Positions 41,973 to 50,657 are shown, counted from the first letter of the stretch. The stretch is DNA of 64,000 nucleotides from GCA-002050365 sp964237235 (GCA_964237235.1 CAXSGY010000003.1:1-64000); one strand, 5' to 3'. The notes: generated by a model from the sequence alone, not told the origin. Numbers and translations are program-made.

Positions 41973-43168
41973 TGAAAGTCAGAAGCGGCGAAAAACTTGA
42001 AATCCGCGTCGAGCGCGACGCAATCGAGGGCGAAAATCAGGCAATCCGCAATTCGCCGATTGGCGAAGATGCGCCCGCGGGCATCATTCCGATTGAAAGC
42101 GAACCGGATTATCTGCCGCGCCGCGCGCCGAAAAAAGCAGGAATAAATTTTTACGACTTCGGGCAAATTTACGATGATGCTTCGAGCAGCTTCAAGGATT
42201 TGTCTTTCCGCGTTTTCCGCGTCACGACGAACAATCCGAGTCCGGCGACGGACGGCGGTTTTCTGGCAGCGCAATGGAATGCTCTTCGTGATTTGATTTT
42301 CGCCGTCTCGCCGAACGATTGGAAAACGAAATATCGCAAACTCGATTATGAAGCGGCGGAAAAATACGGCGTTGATTTGACGGTCGGCGCGACGAACGCC
42401 CTGCGCGTAAAATATCCGATTGCCCGGAACGGCAGCCGTCTCGACATTTTCGATGCCGCAATCACGGATTCGCACTGGACGGATAAAGGTTTGATTCCGG
42501 TTGAAACGGACATTCCGAATTTTCAGGTTTCGAGTTTCAGCGCGTTCGTTGATTTCACGGTCGGAACGCTGAACGGCGCGAAGTATTTCAAAGTGACCGC
42601 CGCGCCGAGCTACGCCGCGCCGGAAGTGACGGGCTTCAAGCTGGCAAAATCGGCGAGCGTTTTTCTCGTTCCGTATATTGTCGCAACCGAGTCAATTCAT
42701 CAAACCGACATCGGCGGCGGGAGCGTGATCGAAAAAACGCTGGTCAACGGCTATCAGCCGTTTTCACGCGAATTCTGGTTGAATCGAACGATTGATTCCG
42801 CGGCGGCGTTGGTCAAGTTTCACCCGACCGAATTCGCTTTGACGGGCGCAAATGCGACGGACTGGACGAATTATATTAAGACTCTGGCAGGCGCGCTCGG
42901 GGTTCAAAAAAACACGAGCGGGAGCGGCAACGTCGGCTCTTTCGGCGCGGGCGGTTTTCCGGCAAGCGGTTATAAATCGTTTCTGGTCGGCAACGTGACA
43001 TCGAGCGCGATTGTGCCGCTGGCGACTTCGCAGCTTTCGCCGGGTTGTTTCGTCGCGGCGATTCAGCAAAACGGTCAGACGTTTTACGTTTGGGAAGCGT
43101 TGACTTACGCGATGACGTTTTCGCTTGCTCGCGGATTCAACAAAACTTGGACGTTTAGTGTCGGATAA
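41972..43168 (+). CDS. Tail-associated protein, 398 aa
   Basis: The N-terminus is charged (VRSGEKLEIRVERDAIEG). A DFGQIYDDASSSFKDLSFRVF segment follows, then a beta-rich C-terminal two-thirds ending in Trp (FNKTWTFSVG). It is the last gene of the rightward tail operon and converges on a leftward lipoprotein gene. Receptor binding or baseplate decoration is likely from position; I recognise no family. Confidence 0.5.
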   Translation: MKVRSGEKLEIRVERDAIEGENQAIRNSPIGEDAPAGIIPIESEPDYLPRRAPKKAGINFYDFGQIYDDASSSFKDLSFRVFRVTTNNPSPATDGGFLAAQWNALRDLIFAVSPNDWKTKYRKLDYEAAEKYGVDLTVGATNALRVKYPIARNGSRLDIFDAAITDSHWTDKGLIPVETDIPNFQVSSFSAFVDFTVGTLNGAKYFKVTAAPSYAAPEVTGFKLAKSASVFLVPYIVATESIHQTDIGGGSVIEKTLVNGYQPFSREFWLNRTIDSAAALVKFHPTEFALTGANATDWTNYIKTLAGALGVQKNTSGSGNVGSFGAGGFPASGYKSFLVGNVTSSAIVPLATSQLSPGCFVAAIQQNGQTFYVWEALTYAMTFSLARGFNKTWTFSVG

Positions 43169-43173
43169 TCGAA

Positions 43174-43851
43174 TTATTCGCGGTCGGAAACTTTTCGTTT
43201 AACTGCTTTCGGAGTGGTAAATACAGAATCAGGCGAATTGGAATCGGTCGTGTTGTTATTACTCAAAATTATATTTTTCGGCGTTCCTTCAGCATTAAAA
43301 TAAATAGCCCAAGTATAGTTTTCGATTTCGTCTCCAAGCGTCCGCGTCGCCTTTGCCGTCAGCACGTATTTACCGTTCTTTGGAAGACTCAGCGCAAATT
43401 TACCGTCGGCATCAGTCGTTGAAACGGCAACGGCAGGCGGCAGAGACTGAACGAATTTATCGCTTACCGCAGATTCAATTTCTTCCTGAATATTCCAAAA
43501 CTCTTTGAGACTGTTGATGGCACGGACGGAAGATGAATCCGCCTCGAATTTGCTTTTCATACCAGAATCACGCGCATCCATATTGTCTAAATAAGCAGTA
43601 GTATATTCCGATGATTTAGAAAAGGCTTCATTTAATTTTGATGTCAGCGTTACAATTTCCGGCTTTTTGCGTTCGATGTTTTCTTTGATTTTTTCTTCAG
43701 GGAACGCCGCAACCTGAACCAGTCCGAGCTTATAACTGCCCGCGCCTTGAGTTACAACAAAAACATCGCCTTTTATTTCAGTTCGCTTATTACAGCCCAC
43801 AGCGAATAAAACGCAGAGTAAGATCACGCTTAAAATAAATCTGATTTTCAT
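43174..43851 (-). CDS. Prophage-borne lipoprotein, 225 aa
   Basis: The signal ends in LLFAVGC, a good lipobox. The mature part is helical for ~100 residues (KIKENIERKKPEIVTLTSKLNEAF) and then carries a small beta domain (TTDADGKFALSLPKNGKYVLTAKATR) resembling a carboxypeptidase-regulatory-like sandwich. It sits alone between the tail operon and the integrase, a classical place for lysogenic-conversion genes. Blocking superinfection at the envelope is a plausible role, not shown. The first 98 bp upstream (43852-43949) hold only its promoter region. Confidence 0.65.
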   Translation of the reverse strand: MKIRFILSVILLCVLFAVGCNKRTEIKGDVFVVTQGAGSYKLGLVQVAAFPEEKIKENIERKKPEIVTLTSKLNEAFSKSSEYTTAYLDNMDARDSGMKSKFEADSSSVRAINSLKEFWNIQEEIESAVSDKFVQSLPPAVAVSTTDADGKFALSLPKNGKYVLTAKATRTLGDEIENYTWAIYFNAEGTPKNIILSNNNTTDSNSPDSVFTTPKAVKRKVSDRE

Positions 43852-43949
43852 TCTGATAAATTCCTTTTTCTTGGAGTAAGGCTTGGAGCCTGTACGGAAT
43901 AATATCAGTTACCAAAGCGCGGTTTCAACAAGTTTTTGCACAGGCGTTT

Positions 43950-45251
43950 TTATTCGGCTTCGGAATCTTCTTCGAGTTTTTGAGACGATGCGCGTAAATC
44001 TTTGAAAGACGGATTCAAATATATCTGTGTCGTATTTAGCTGCTCGTGACCGAGCATTTTGGAAATATTATCGAGCGGGACGTTTTTTTGACTGAGGCGA
44101 GTGGCGAAGACGTGGCGCAAATCGTGCAATCTTAAATCTTCGCGTCCGATATTTTTTCTGATCGTGTTCCACGCCTTCTTGACGCTTTTGTAACCGATGA
44201 CGAGCGAAAAATCTTCGATGCTGTGCTTGGGCTGTTCGGTTTTCCATTCGAGCAATGCCGCCTTCATCCGTTTCGTCATAAAAACCGGACGAGTCCGCAG
44301 CGCGTTTCCTTTGTAGTTTTTGGCGACGATGACATCGTTCTCGAAATCAACGTCCGACCACTTCAGCTTTAAAAGTTCGTTTCGGCGAAAACCGCCGTCG
44401 GAGATGCAGATAATGACCGTTTTCAAATGAAAGTTAAATTTTTTGCAGAGCGCGAGCGCGCGGGCTTCTTCTTCGCGCGTCCAGGTTTTGTTGCGGCGCG
44501 TTTCCTGCGATGAATCAATCAAAATCCGACCGTCGGCGAACGGGCTGCGGTCGAGCCAGCGATTCTGAACCGCGAAATTAAAAACTTGTTTGAGAATCGC
44601 CAGCTCGTAATTGACCGAACGAATCGAGCGCGGCGTGCGGCGAACCATTTTCTCCGTTTTGATGCGCTTGCGTGAGCCTTGAGGGCGTTTTTCGCGCGGA
44701 ATGAATGTCTTTACTTTAATTTCCCGCTCGACCGGCGTGTTAAGACGTATTTTCTTGAATTCGGCGATGTCGCCGTAAGTAATGTTTGCCGTCGGCGCGT
44801 TGCCGAAATGCTCGACCAAAGTTCTCAAATATATTTTCGGAACTTCGAGCTGTATTTTTCCGGCGACTTTCTTGCCGTCACGAAAAACCGCCGGTTGCAG
44901 CTCGGCGGCGGCGAAACGCTCGGCAAGCTCGCTGAAAAGTCGCGCCGGACGAGTCCTTCCGGTTTTGGCTAAAGCGAAATCGGTTTCAATTGATTTGAGA
45001 ATTTTTTCGTATTCGTCTTTTGTTCCGGTCTGACAGACGCGCCAGACCTGTCTTTGCTTAACGAATTTTTCTTCGCCTGTCTTCGGATTTTTTATCGTTC
45101 GATTGATTGTAATTGATTTGCGAACGTAGAGAACTCTTGTTTTGCGGTGAATGATCGTGAAGGGAAACGGACCGGGTTTATAAACGGTCGGTTTCTTCTT
45201 TAACGGTTTGTCTACATTTTTATCTACATTTATTGAGTCAATTTTTTTCAT
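43950..45251 (-). CDS. Tyrosine recombinase/integrase
   Basis: 433 aa. The N-terminal ~200 residues are basic with an arm-type and SAM-like core-binding part. The C-terminal catalytic domain has the complete set: Arg289 in GGFRRNELLKLKW, a beta-hairpin Lys near 311-314, His376 and Arg379 in HDLRHVFATRL, His402 in MLGHEQL and nucleophile Tyr411 in TTQIYLNP. The gene starts 69 bp from the 3' end of tRNA-Thr, so that gene is the likely attachment site. It is the only recombinase in the window. An AlpA-like protein at 30209 could be its excisionase or activator. Confidence 0.92.
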   Translation of the reverse strand: MKKIDSINVDKNVDKPLKKKPTVYKPGPFPFTIIHRKTRVLYVRKSITINRTIKNPKTGEEKFVKQRQVWRVCQTGTKDEYEKILKSIETDFALAKTGRTRPARLFSELAERFAAAELQPAVFRDGKKVAGKIQLEVPKIYLRTLVEHFGNAPTANITYGDIAEFKKIRLNTPVEREIKVKTFIPREKRPQGSRKRIKTEKMVRRTPRSIRSVNYELAILKQVFNFAVQNRWLDRSPFADGRILIDSSQETRRNKTWTREEEARALALCKKFNFHLKTVIICISDGGFRRNELLKLKWSDVDFENDVIVAKNYKGNALRTRPVFMTKRMKAALLEWKTEQPKHSIEDFSLVIGYKSVKKAWNTIRKNIGREDLRLHDLRHVFATRLSQKNVPLDNISKMLGHEQLNTTQIYLNPSFKDLRASSQKLEEDSEAE

Positions 45252-45320
45252 TTTTGACCGTTTTCAATACTGCTGAAAAATGTAGAAGGCGGCTTTTCAT
45301 TGAATAACCGCCTTGAAAAT

Positions 45321-45396
45321 TGGAGCCACCTTCGAGACTCAAACTCGAGACCTTTCGATTACGAATCGAATGCTCTATCAACTGAGCTAAGGTGGC
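45321..45396 (-). tRNA. tRNA-Thr(CGT)
   Basis: A complete cloverleaf on the minus strand: acceptor GCCACCT/AGGTGGC, D-arm GCTC-AGTTGATA-GAGC, anticodon arm TTCGA-TTCGTAA-TCGAA with anticodon CGT, variable AGGTC, T-arm TCGAG-TTTGAGT-CTCGA, discriminator T and an encoded CCA. Position 19 is A instead of the near-universal G, and position 56 is T instead of C, so the tertiary 19-56 pair appears to be A-U. Its 3' half (about 45321-45345) is the probable attR core for the neighbouring integrase. Confidence 0.92.
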
Positions 45397-45534
45397 TTTT
45401 AACAAGCCGAATTACAAAATATACTTTTCCGTCCGCAGTTATGTCAAGTATTGTCAACGGCGAAACGATAATTTTTCGCGTGTCGCAACGGTTAAACTTC
45501 AAATTTTTTTCGCCAGACGTTACGATTAAAAGAT

Positions 45535-46875
45535 ATGAACAAAATAAATGTCATCGGCGGCGGTTTGGCGGGCTGCGAGGCAGCCTGGCAGGCGGCGGAA
45601 GCGGGCGCGGCGGTCAGGCTTTATGAGATGCGACCCGTGCGGCAAACGCCCGCGCACCGCACCGATCAGTTGGCGGAAATCGTCTGCTCGAATTCGCTTA
45701 AATCCGACGAAATCGGTTCTGCGCCGTATTTATTAAAGGAAGAATTGCGGCGCGGAAATTCGTTGATAATGCGGGCGGCGGACGCGACGCGCGTTCCGGC
45801 GGGCGCGGCTCTGGCGGTTGACCGCGCCAAATTTGCGGAATTTATTACCGGAGAAATGGAGGCGCATCCGCGCATCGAGCTTGTTCGTGAAGAAGTCGAA
45901 TTGATTCCGGCGGACGAAGTTTCGATTATCGCCACCGGACCGCTGACGAGCGACGCTTTGACGACGGAGATTATGAAGCTGACGGGCGACGACCAGTTGT
46001 ATTTTTACGACGCAATCGCGCCGATTGTCGCCGCCGATTCGATTGATATGTCGGTTGCTTTTAAAGCCGCGCGTTACGGCAAAGGCGGCGACGATTATGT
46101 CAATTGTCCGTTTGACCGAGAACAATACGAAATTTTTTACAATGCGCTTGTCGAAGCCAAAAGCGTGCCTTTGAAACGCTTTGAAGAAACGCGCTGGTTT
46201 GAAGCGTGTCTGCCGATTGAAGAATTGGCGCGGCGCGGCGTGGACACTCTGCGGTTCGGTTGTATGAAGCCGAAAGGCTTGCCGCTGCCCGCGACCGGCA
46301 GAGAGCCGTATGCCGCCGTGCAGCTTCGGCAGGAAGATTTGATGGCGGACGCTTTTTCCCTGGTCGGTTTTCAAAATCATCTGCGCTACGGCGAGCAGGA
46401 ACGGGTTTTGAAATTGATTCCCGGATTGGCGGACGCCGATTTCTTACAGTTCGGGCAAATTCACCGCAATACTTTTATTAACTCGCCGAAAATTATCAGC
46501 GCGGCTTTGCAAACCCATAAGAATCCAAATTTGTTTTTCGCGGGGCAAATCACCGGCGTGGAAGGTTATGTGGAATCGGTCGGCACGGGCTGGCTTGCCG
46601 GATTGAATGCGGGGCGGGTTTTACGGAACGAAGATTTACTTTTCGCGCCGCCGAGTTCGGCAATCGGCGCGCTGTGCCGCTATGTTTCCAACGTCGAGAC
46701 GAAAAATTTTCAGCCGGTTAATATCACCTTCGGTCTTTTGGAAGAATTGCCCGTCGAGCTTCGCAAAAAATATCGCAACAAGCGCGAACGGCATCAGGTT
46801 CAGGTTAATCGCGCGCTCGAAACCTGGGACGAATGGCTTGTTCAAAACGATAAAAGCCTGACGGCGAATTTATGA
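45535..46875 (+). CDS. trmFO: Methylenetetrahydrofolate-tRNA-(uracil-5-)-methyltransferase TrmFO
   Basis: 446 aa, the usual length. An FAD-binding VIGGGLAGCEAAWQAAEAG motif at the start is followed by the family signatures EMRPVRQTPAHRTDQLAEIVCSNS and FCSNSLKSDEI-like text, then GCMKPKGLPLPATG and QITGVEGYVES. It makes the methyl group of 5-methyluridine 54 in tRNA T-loops using methylene-THF and FADH2, in the cytoplasm. The adjacent tRNA-Thr still has T54 (TTTGAGT loop), a substrate site. The gene overlaps a 53-aa membrane protein gene by 4 bp. Confidence 0.95.
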   Translation: MNKINVIGGGLAGCEAAWQAAEAGAAVRLYEMRPVRQTPAHRTDQLAEIVCSNSLKSDEIGSAPYLLKEELRRGNSLIMRAADATRVPAGAALAVDRAKFAEFITGEMEAHPRIELVREEVELIPADEVSIIATGPLTSDALTTEIMKLTGDDQLYFYDAIAPIVAADSIDMSVAFKAARYGKGGDDYVNCPFDREQYEIFYNALVEAKSVPLKRFEETRWFEACLPIEELARRGVDTLRFGCMKPKGLPLPATGREPYAAVQLRQEDLMADAFSLVGFQNHLRYGEQERVLKLIPGLADADFLQFGQIHRNTFINSPKIISAALQTHKNPNLFFAGQITGVEGYVESVGTGWLAGLNAGRVLRNEDLLFAPPSSAIGALCRYVSNVETKNFQPVNITFGLLEELPVELRKKYRNKRERHQVQVNRALETWDEWLVQNDKSLTANL

Positions 46876-47033
46876 GATATTTTTTGGCGTTTCTGCAAAT
46901 CGGCGAGTTGTTCGCGGGGCATTTCAACTGGCGCGGCTTGGCGCAGTTGTTTTTGTTGATTGCGATGGCGTTAATCGCCATCGGTTTTGCCGTGTTCGTC
47001 GGTTATAAAGCATTTCGGACGAAGCGAAAATAA
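46872..47033 (+). CDS. 53-aa single-TM protein coupled to trmFO
   Basis: Read from the sequence: ATG overlaps the trmFO stop (ATGA) and a TAA closes at 47031-47033. There is one membrane helix (LFLLIAMALIAIGFAVFVGY) after a short aromatic N-terminus and before a basic tail (KAFRTKRK), i.e. inside-positive orientation with the tail in the cytoplasm. No function known. Confidence 0.6.
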   Translation: MRYFLAFLQIGELFAGHFNWRGLAQLFLLIAMALIAIGFAVFVGYKAFRTKRK

Positions 47034-47055
47034 AATTGATTTCAGAAGAACAATG

Positions 47056-47088
47056 AAAAAGCCCGAGACGCGAATCTCAGGCTTTTTT
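47056..47088. terminator. Bidirectional terminator
   Basis: A stem AAAAAGCCCGAGA (47056-47068) pairs with 47075-47087 (one unpaired C), with T residues on one side and A on the other. It can stop both the trmFO unit and the convergent leftward gene at 47119-47730. Confidence 0.8.
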
Positions 47089-47118
47089 GTGTAAATAAAA
47101 CGGCGAGGGGCGGAAATT

Positions 47119-47730
47119 TTAGAAGGGAAGCGGAAACGGAACGTTGTTGCGCCAGTTGCCGTTTCTGTTCTGACCGTTGCGATTATTACGATTATTACGG
47201 TTGTTGCGGGCATTGGTATTGTAGTTGTAGGCGTTTGCCAAAACGTCTAAATCCTGTTGAATGCGATACCAGTCGTTCTGCACATTGCCGTTCAGACGGG
47301 CGCGATTAACAGCCTGGTCGAGTTGATTTCCCAACTGCAAAACGCGCTGCGCTTCGTCATAGGAATTGTTGTAATCGCGGCGGTCGTCATAGCGTTCGTC
47401 GAGCCGTTTCGCGGCATCGGCGAAATCTTTCGCCAATTGATTGATGCGGTCTTCGCGGTTGCGTCCGTTATAACGGCTGTTGTCGAGTTCGCGGTCAAGC
47501 CGTTTTTCAAATTGGCGGCTGTTGCTTTTAAGATTTCTGACGGTTGATTCGATATCGCGATTGTTTCTGCCGTTGCGATTGTAATCGTCGTTGCGGTAAT
47601 AACCATCATCATCGTTCCGATTATTGCGGTTGTCGCGGTTATCGCGCCACTGCGCCGCAACCGCGCCCGGCAAACTCAGAACAAGCAAAGCAAAAGCAAG
47701 AACACCGATTAAGTTTTTTACACGATTCAT
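47119..47730 (-). CDS. Secreted Asn/Arg-rich protein
   Basis: 203 aa with a signal peptide ending VAAQ. The mature protein is dominated by Asn, Arg, Asp and Tyr in DNRDNRN-type repeats, at the N-terminus and again at the C-terminus. The middle is helical (SRQFEKRLDRELDNSRYNG ... INQLAKDFADAAKRLDERYDD). Similar low-complexity secreted proteins are common in Acidobacteriota; no function is known to me. The region upstream (47731-48002) shows only its promoter space and a direct AT-rich stretch. Confidence 0.6.
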   Translation of the reverse strand: MNRVKNLIGVLAFALLVLSLPGAVAAQWRDNRDNRNNRNDDDGYYRNDDYNRNGRNNRDIESTVRNLKSNSRQFEKRLDRELDNSRYNGRNREDRINQLAKDFADAAKRLDERYDDRRDYNNSYDEAQRVLQLGNQLDQAVNRARLNGNVQNDWYRIQQDLDVLANAYNYNTNARNNRNNRNNRNGQNRNGNWRNNVPFPLPF

Positions 47731-48002
47731 AAAAATTTCTCCTTAACTCAAAAAAATAATTCTTTCCCGGCAAAGCGTCGTTTTCGCTCGTTCAGCTGGC
47801 GGCAGCCATTGCCGTTAATGGTAAAGCAATGCGTATGCCACTGATTTGAAGGGCGGAAAATCCTTTTGTCTGCATTATTTTAAGCGGTTCGACGCGAATT
47901 TTGGATTTGATTCTAAACGAGGTCGGATACGGTTTGCAGCAAATGGTTAAAACTAATCAGGAAACATTTTTCGCCGTAAATCTAAACGACGGCGGGCAAA
48001 AA

Positions 48003-48028
48003 AAAGAAGCGGTCGAAACCGCTTCTTT
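48003..48028 (-). terminator. Rho-independent terminator of the subtilase gene
   Basis: A perfect 11-bp stem AAAGAAGCGGT/ACCGCTTCTTT with a CGAA tetraloop, 25 bp past the protease stop on the minus strand. The A/T-rich stem base provides a T run when read leftward. Confidence 0.85.
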
Positions 48029-48052
48029 ATCAATGAAAAATTTTCGATTCGT

Positions 48053-49477
48053 TTAATTCAAAAGAGCCTTTGCCGCATTGATGCGTCCGCCGCTTTCGAT
48101 TTTGCCGTTGAGCGAGTCGAGTTTGTCAACCGATTTTAAGATTCGGTCGCGCAATTTTTCGACCGAAAGTTTCGGTTCCTGCGCCAAAACCAAAGCCGCG
48201 AGACCGGAAACATACGGCGTTGCCATCGAGGTGCCGGACGCTTCGCGGTAATCGCCGCCGAGCCACGTCGAAAGAATATCTTTGCCCGGCGCAGCGACGT
48301 GGACGGTTTTTACGCCGAAATTTGAAAACGAAGCCAGATTGTCGCTGCGGTCGAGCGCGGCGACGCTGATGACGTTCGGCAAATTGTAGTTTGAAGGATA
48401 ATGCGGGCTGCGGTCGTTGCTTGTGCCGTCGTTGCCGGCGGCGGCGACGAATAAAATTCCCGCTTCGCCGGCGGCGCGAATCGCGTCTTCCAGAGCTTTT
48501 GAATACATCGTCGAACCCCAGCTCGCGCTGATCACGCGGACGTTGACGCCGTTCTGCTTGCGGTCAATCGCGTAATTGATCGCTTCAATCGCGTCTTTGG
48601 TCGTGCCGAAACCGCCGCGTCCCATAAATTTGAGCGGCATAATCTCGACGTTCCAGTTGATTCCGGCGATGCCTTCGTCGTTGTCGCCTTCCGCGCCGAC
48701 AATTCCGGCGCAGTGCGTTCCGTGTCCGTTGTCGTCCATCGGGTCGGATTGATTATCCGTCGCGTTAAAGCCGTGCAAATCGTTGAAGGTGCCGAGTTCT
48801 TCGTCACGATACTGCGGCACTTTATCGGGACGAACCCACATATTCGCCGCTAAATCCGTGTGATTGTAATCAACGCCGCTGTCCAGAACGGCGACGACGA
48901 CATCTTTGCTGCCTTTATTTTTCGCCCACGCCAGAAGCGCGCTGATGTCGGCGTTCGCTTTGCCGCCGTTTTGTCCGCTGTTGTTTAAAGCCCATTGTTC
49001 CTTAAACATCGGATCGTTCGGCATCACATCGCCCGGAGTCGCGTCGCGTCTGGTTTGATCGGCGGGAATGCTCGTCGGATCGTCGAGCCGGATTTCGTTG
49101 TTCAATTCGACCGTTTCGACAAAATCGGACATCTGGCTATACTGGTCGGCGACCTTCTGCATATCCTGATTGTCTAAATCGTCAATCGAAAACCAGCCTT
49201 TTTCCTGCTGAAAAATGTCTTCGATGCGGTCGTTGTTTTTGGCGACGATTTTTTTGATGTCCGCCAGACTGACGTTCGGACGGAATTTTACTAAAACTTC
49301 CGGTTCGCGCTCGTTGCCCGAACGCTTGACGGCGGTCGGTTTCGACGCGGGTTTGGTCGGCGCGTTAATTGAGAAAAGCGGTTTCGACTGCCACAGGCGA
49401 AGCTGTCCCAAAACCGCCGCGAATGCGATTAAAATAACGGCAATGCAGAAATGTATCCAAAAATTATTTCGATTCAT
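48053..49477 (-). CDS. Subtilisin-like serine protease (S8), membrane-anchored
   Basis: 474 aa. An N-terminal membrane helix (IHFCIAVILIAFAAVLG) is followed by a propeptide-like domain (VLVKFRPNVSLADIKKIV ... FVETVELNNEI). The catalytic domain holds the triad: Asp in VVVAVLDSGVDYNHTDL, His in DDNGHGTHCAGIVG and Ser in GTSMATPYVSGLAALV. The oxyanion Asn lies in FVAAAGNDG. The lack of later domains makes it a compact secreted or anchored subtilase, probably nutritional or for protein processing at the envelope. Confidence 0.9.
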   Translation of the reverse strand: MNRNNFWIHFCIAVILIAFAAVLGQLRLWQSKPLFSINAPTKPASKPTAVKRSGNEREPEVLVKFRPNVSLADIKKIVAKNNDRIEDIFQQEKGWFSIDDLDNQDMQKVADQYSQMSDFVETVELNNEIRLDDPTSIPADQTRRDATPGDVMPNDPMFKEQWALNNSGQNGGKANADISALLAWAKNKGSKDVVVAVLDSGVDYNHTDLAANMWVRPDKVPQYRDEELGTFNDLHGFNATDNQSDPMDDNGHGTHCAGIVGAEGDNDEGIAGINWNVEIMPLKFMGRGGFGTTKDAIEAINYAIDRKQNGVNVRVISASWGSTMYSKALEDAIRAAGEAGILFVAAAGNDGTSNDRSPHYPSNYNLPNVISVAALDRSDNLASFSNFGVKTVHVAAPGKDILSTWLGGDYREASGTSMATPYVSGLAALVLAQEPKLSVEKLRDRILKSVDKLDSLNGKIESGGRINAAKALLN

Positions 49478-49519
49478 TTTTCAATCTCCCGAAAAAATCC
49501 TTTATCTTCAAGTTTATCT

Positions 49520-49801
49520 TTACGATTCGATTAAATAATTCATTCCCTCGAATCCGACGAGCCGCAGCTGATATTTGTCGGCGCGATATTCATAATCCTG
49601 TCCGTCGGCTTTCAAATTGATTTGCCAGCCGCTCGAAATCATCTGCGCCGCCATTTCGTCTTCGACGGGCGCGCCGAGCGACATATCGGAAAAATCCTTT
49701 TCTTCAGATGAAATTAATTCGATTTCATCTTCGGAAATTTTCAAACGTTCGACTAAATCTGATTTTGCCCGCTGAGTTGCGCTGTCTTGATTAAATTTCA
49801 T
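49520..49801 (-). CDS. Small conserved-looking protein, 93 aa
   Basis: The N-terminus is charged (SATQRAKSDLVERLKISEDEIELI). A beta-type C-terminus with GQDYEYRADKYQLRLVGFEG follows. No domain is recognised, though the pattern of one helix and a small sheet recalls cystatin-like or PepSY-like folds. It lies upstream of the protease in the same direction, 42 bp away, so it could belong to its transcript; an inhibitor role for the protease would fit a cystatin-like fold but is unproven. Confidence 0.55.
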   Translation of the reverse strand: MKFNQDSATQRAKSDLVERLKISEDEIELISSEEKDFSDMSLGAPVEDEMAAQMISSGWQINLKADGQDYEYRADKYQLRLVGFEGMNYLIES

Positions 49802-50098
49802 CTTGCTGATTGTTGATTACAGAATAAATATTGCCTTTGTTTGAACGGTTAGTCAATTAAAAAATTGTTACAAAATCAGATTTTTAACAATGAAAAACAC
49901 TGAAGTAATTAGTTAAGAGGATTATCGGCAATAGTTTAAGCATTTTCGCGTTCTGAAAATTTATTTCCGGCAAAACTTGTCAAAGCGGATAAATTGCGAC
50001 TATAATAAATTTTGCTTATCAAGGGGCGCAAATGGAAGCGTTTTCCCGCGCCGCCAACAATTTATCAAAAATTAGTATCTAAAAAATCAATTTAAAAT
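49802..50098. other. Intergenic region without a gene
   Basis: About 300 bp, AT-rich, between the terminator of the DUF2085 gene and the small gene at 49520. It probably contains the promoter of the leftward small gene and protease. I see no ORF, repeat or hairpin of note. Confidence 0.5.
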
Positions 50099-50127
50099 AA
50101 AAAGGCTGTTAGTTGGACAGCCTTTTT
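50099..50127 (-). terminator. Terminator overlapping the end of the DUF2085 gene
   Basis: A perfect 11-bp stem (50099-50109 AAAAAGGCTGT with 50117-50127) and a 7-nt loop. The stop codon of the leftward gene (50109-50111) lies inside the hairpin, so the last codons are part of the terminator stem. T-rich flank on the minus strand. Confidence 0.8.
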
Positions 50128-50651
50128 ATTTTTGGTTTGACGGTCAAATAACGAAATAGCTCGATGAGCGCAGGGACAATAAAAATTCCGCACGCCGCGC
50201 CTAAAATCGCGCCGGTCAAAAAGCGCGAAAGATGCGTGTTCGCCCAAATACCGAAAAATCCAAGCGAAAAATCAACTCCAATCGGAAGCAACGCCAGAAA
50301 AAGCCAGACGCGCGGAAACGGCTCGATTTCCTCGATTGAACGCAGCAGCGGATAAATCAAAAAGCCCACAAATAATCCGAAATAAATCCCGAAACAGCGC
50401 GAGCAGACGGCGAACGGATGATTTTCAATGTGCAGCGAACGCTCCGGCATCTGATGGCAGATAAAGCTGCAAACTTTGTAAATCGCGCTCGAAAATCCCG
50501 TAAAATTATTCGCTTCGGCAATTGGCGCGGCGATCAACATCAAAACCCAAACGCCGACCAAAAACGCGGCAATCGCCCAGACCTTAAACGCCTGTTGCCG
50601 CATTTCCTTAAACACGATTTGCGGAACGTAATTTTCGATTGTTTCAGGCAT
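50109..50651 (-). CDS. DUF2085 membrane protein
   Basis: 180 aa with about four membrane segments. The DUF2085 signature is present: CSFICHQMPERSLHIENHPFAVCSRCFGIYFG, with conserved Cys and His that may bind metal. The function of the family is not established. The start codon lies 6 bp beyond a long inverted repeat that fills the space after glpX. No Shine-Dalgarno is visible; the leader is A-rich. Confidence 0.85.
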   Translation of the reverse strand: MPETIENYVPQIVFKEMRQQAFKVWAIAAFLVGVWVLMLIAAPIAEANNFTGFSSAIYKVCSFICHQMPERSLHIENHPFAVCSRCFGIYFGLFVGFLIYPLLRSIEEIEPFPRVWLFLALLPIGVDFSLGFFGIWANTHLSRFLTGAILGAACGIFIVPALIELFRYLTVKPKIKRLSN

Positions 50652-50657
50652 ATTTTT

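Larger units (their letters stand above)
1..45396. mobile_element. Prophage-like integrated element, left end outside window
   Basis: Seen: a tyrosine integrase gene points away from a tRNA-Thr gene and its start lies 69 bp from the tRNA 3' end, the usual layout for integration at a tRNA. To its left are tail-fibre-like and tail-tip-like proteins, then about 22 kb of accessory genes, then polyvalent/ejection-like proteins and a replication protein with an iteron-like array. Inference: this is one integrated phage or phage-like element of more than 45 kb. I saw no second copy of the tRNA 3' end in the window, so attL should lie to the left of position 1. Large terminase, portal, capsid and lysis genes are not visible and may also be outside. 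It could be a satellite or a decayed phage rather than an active one. Confidence 0.75.

Noticed and set aside
45733..46380. Leftward 215-aa ORF opposite trmFO
   Set aside because: Antisense shadow of a well-supported gene.
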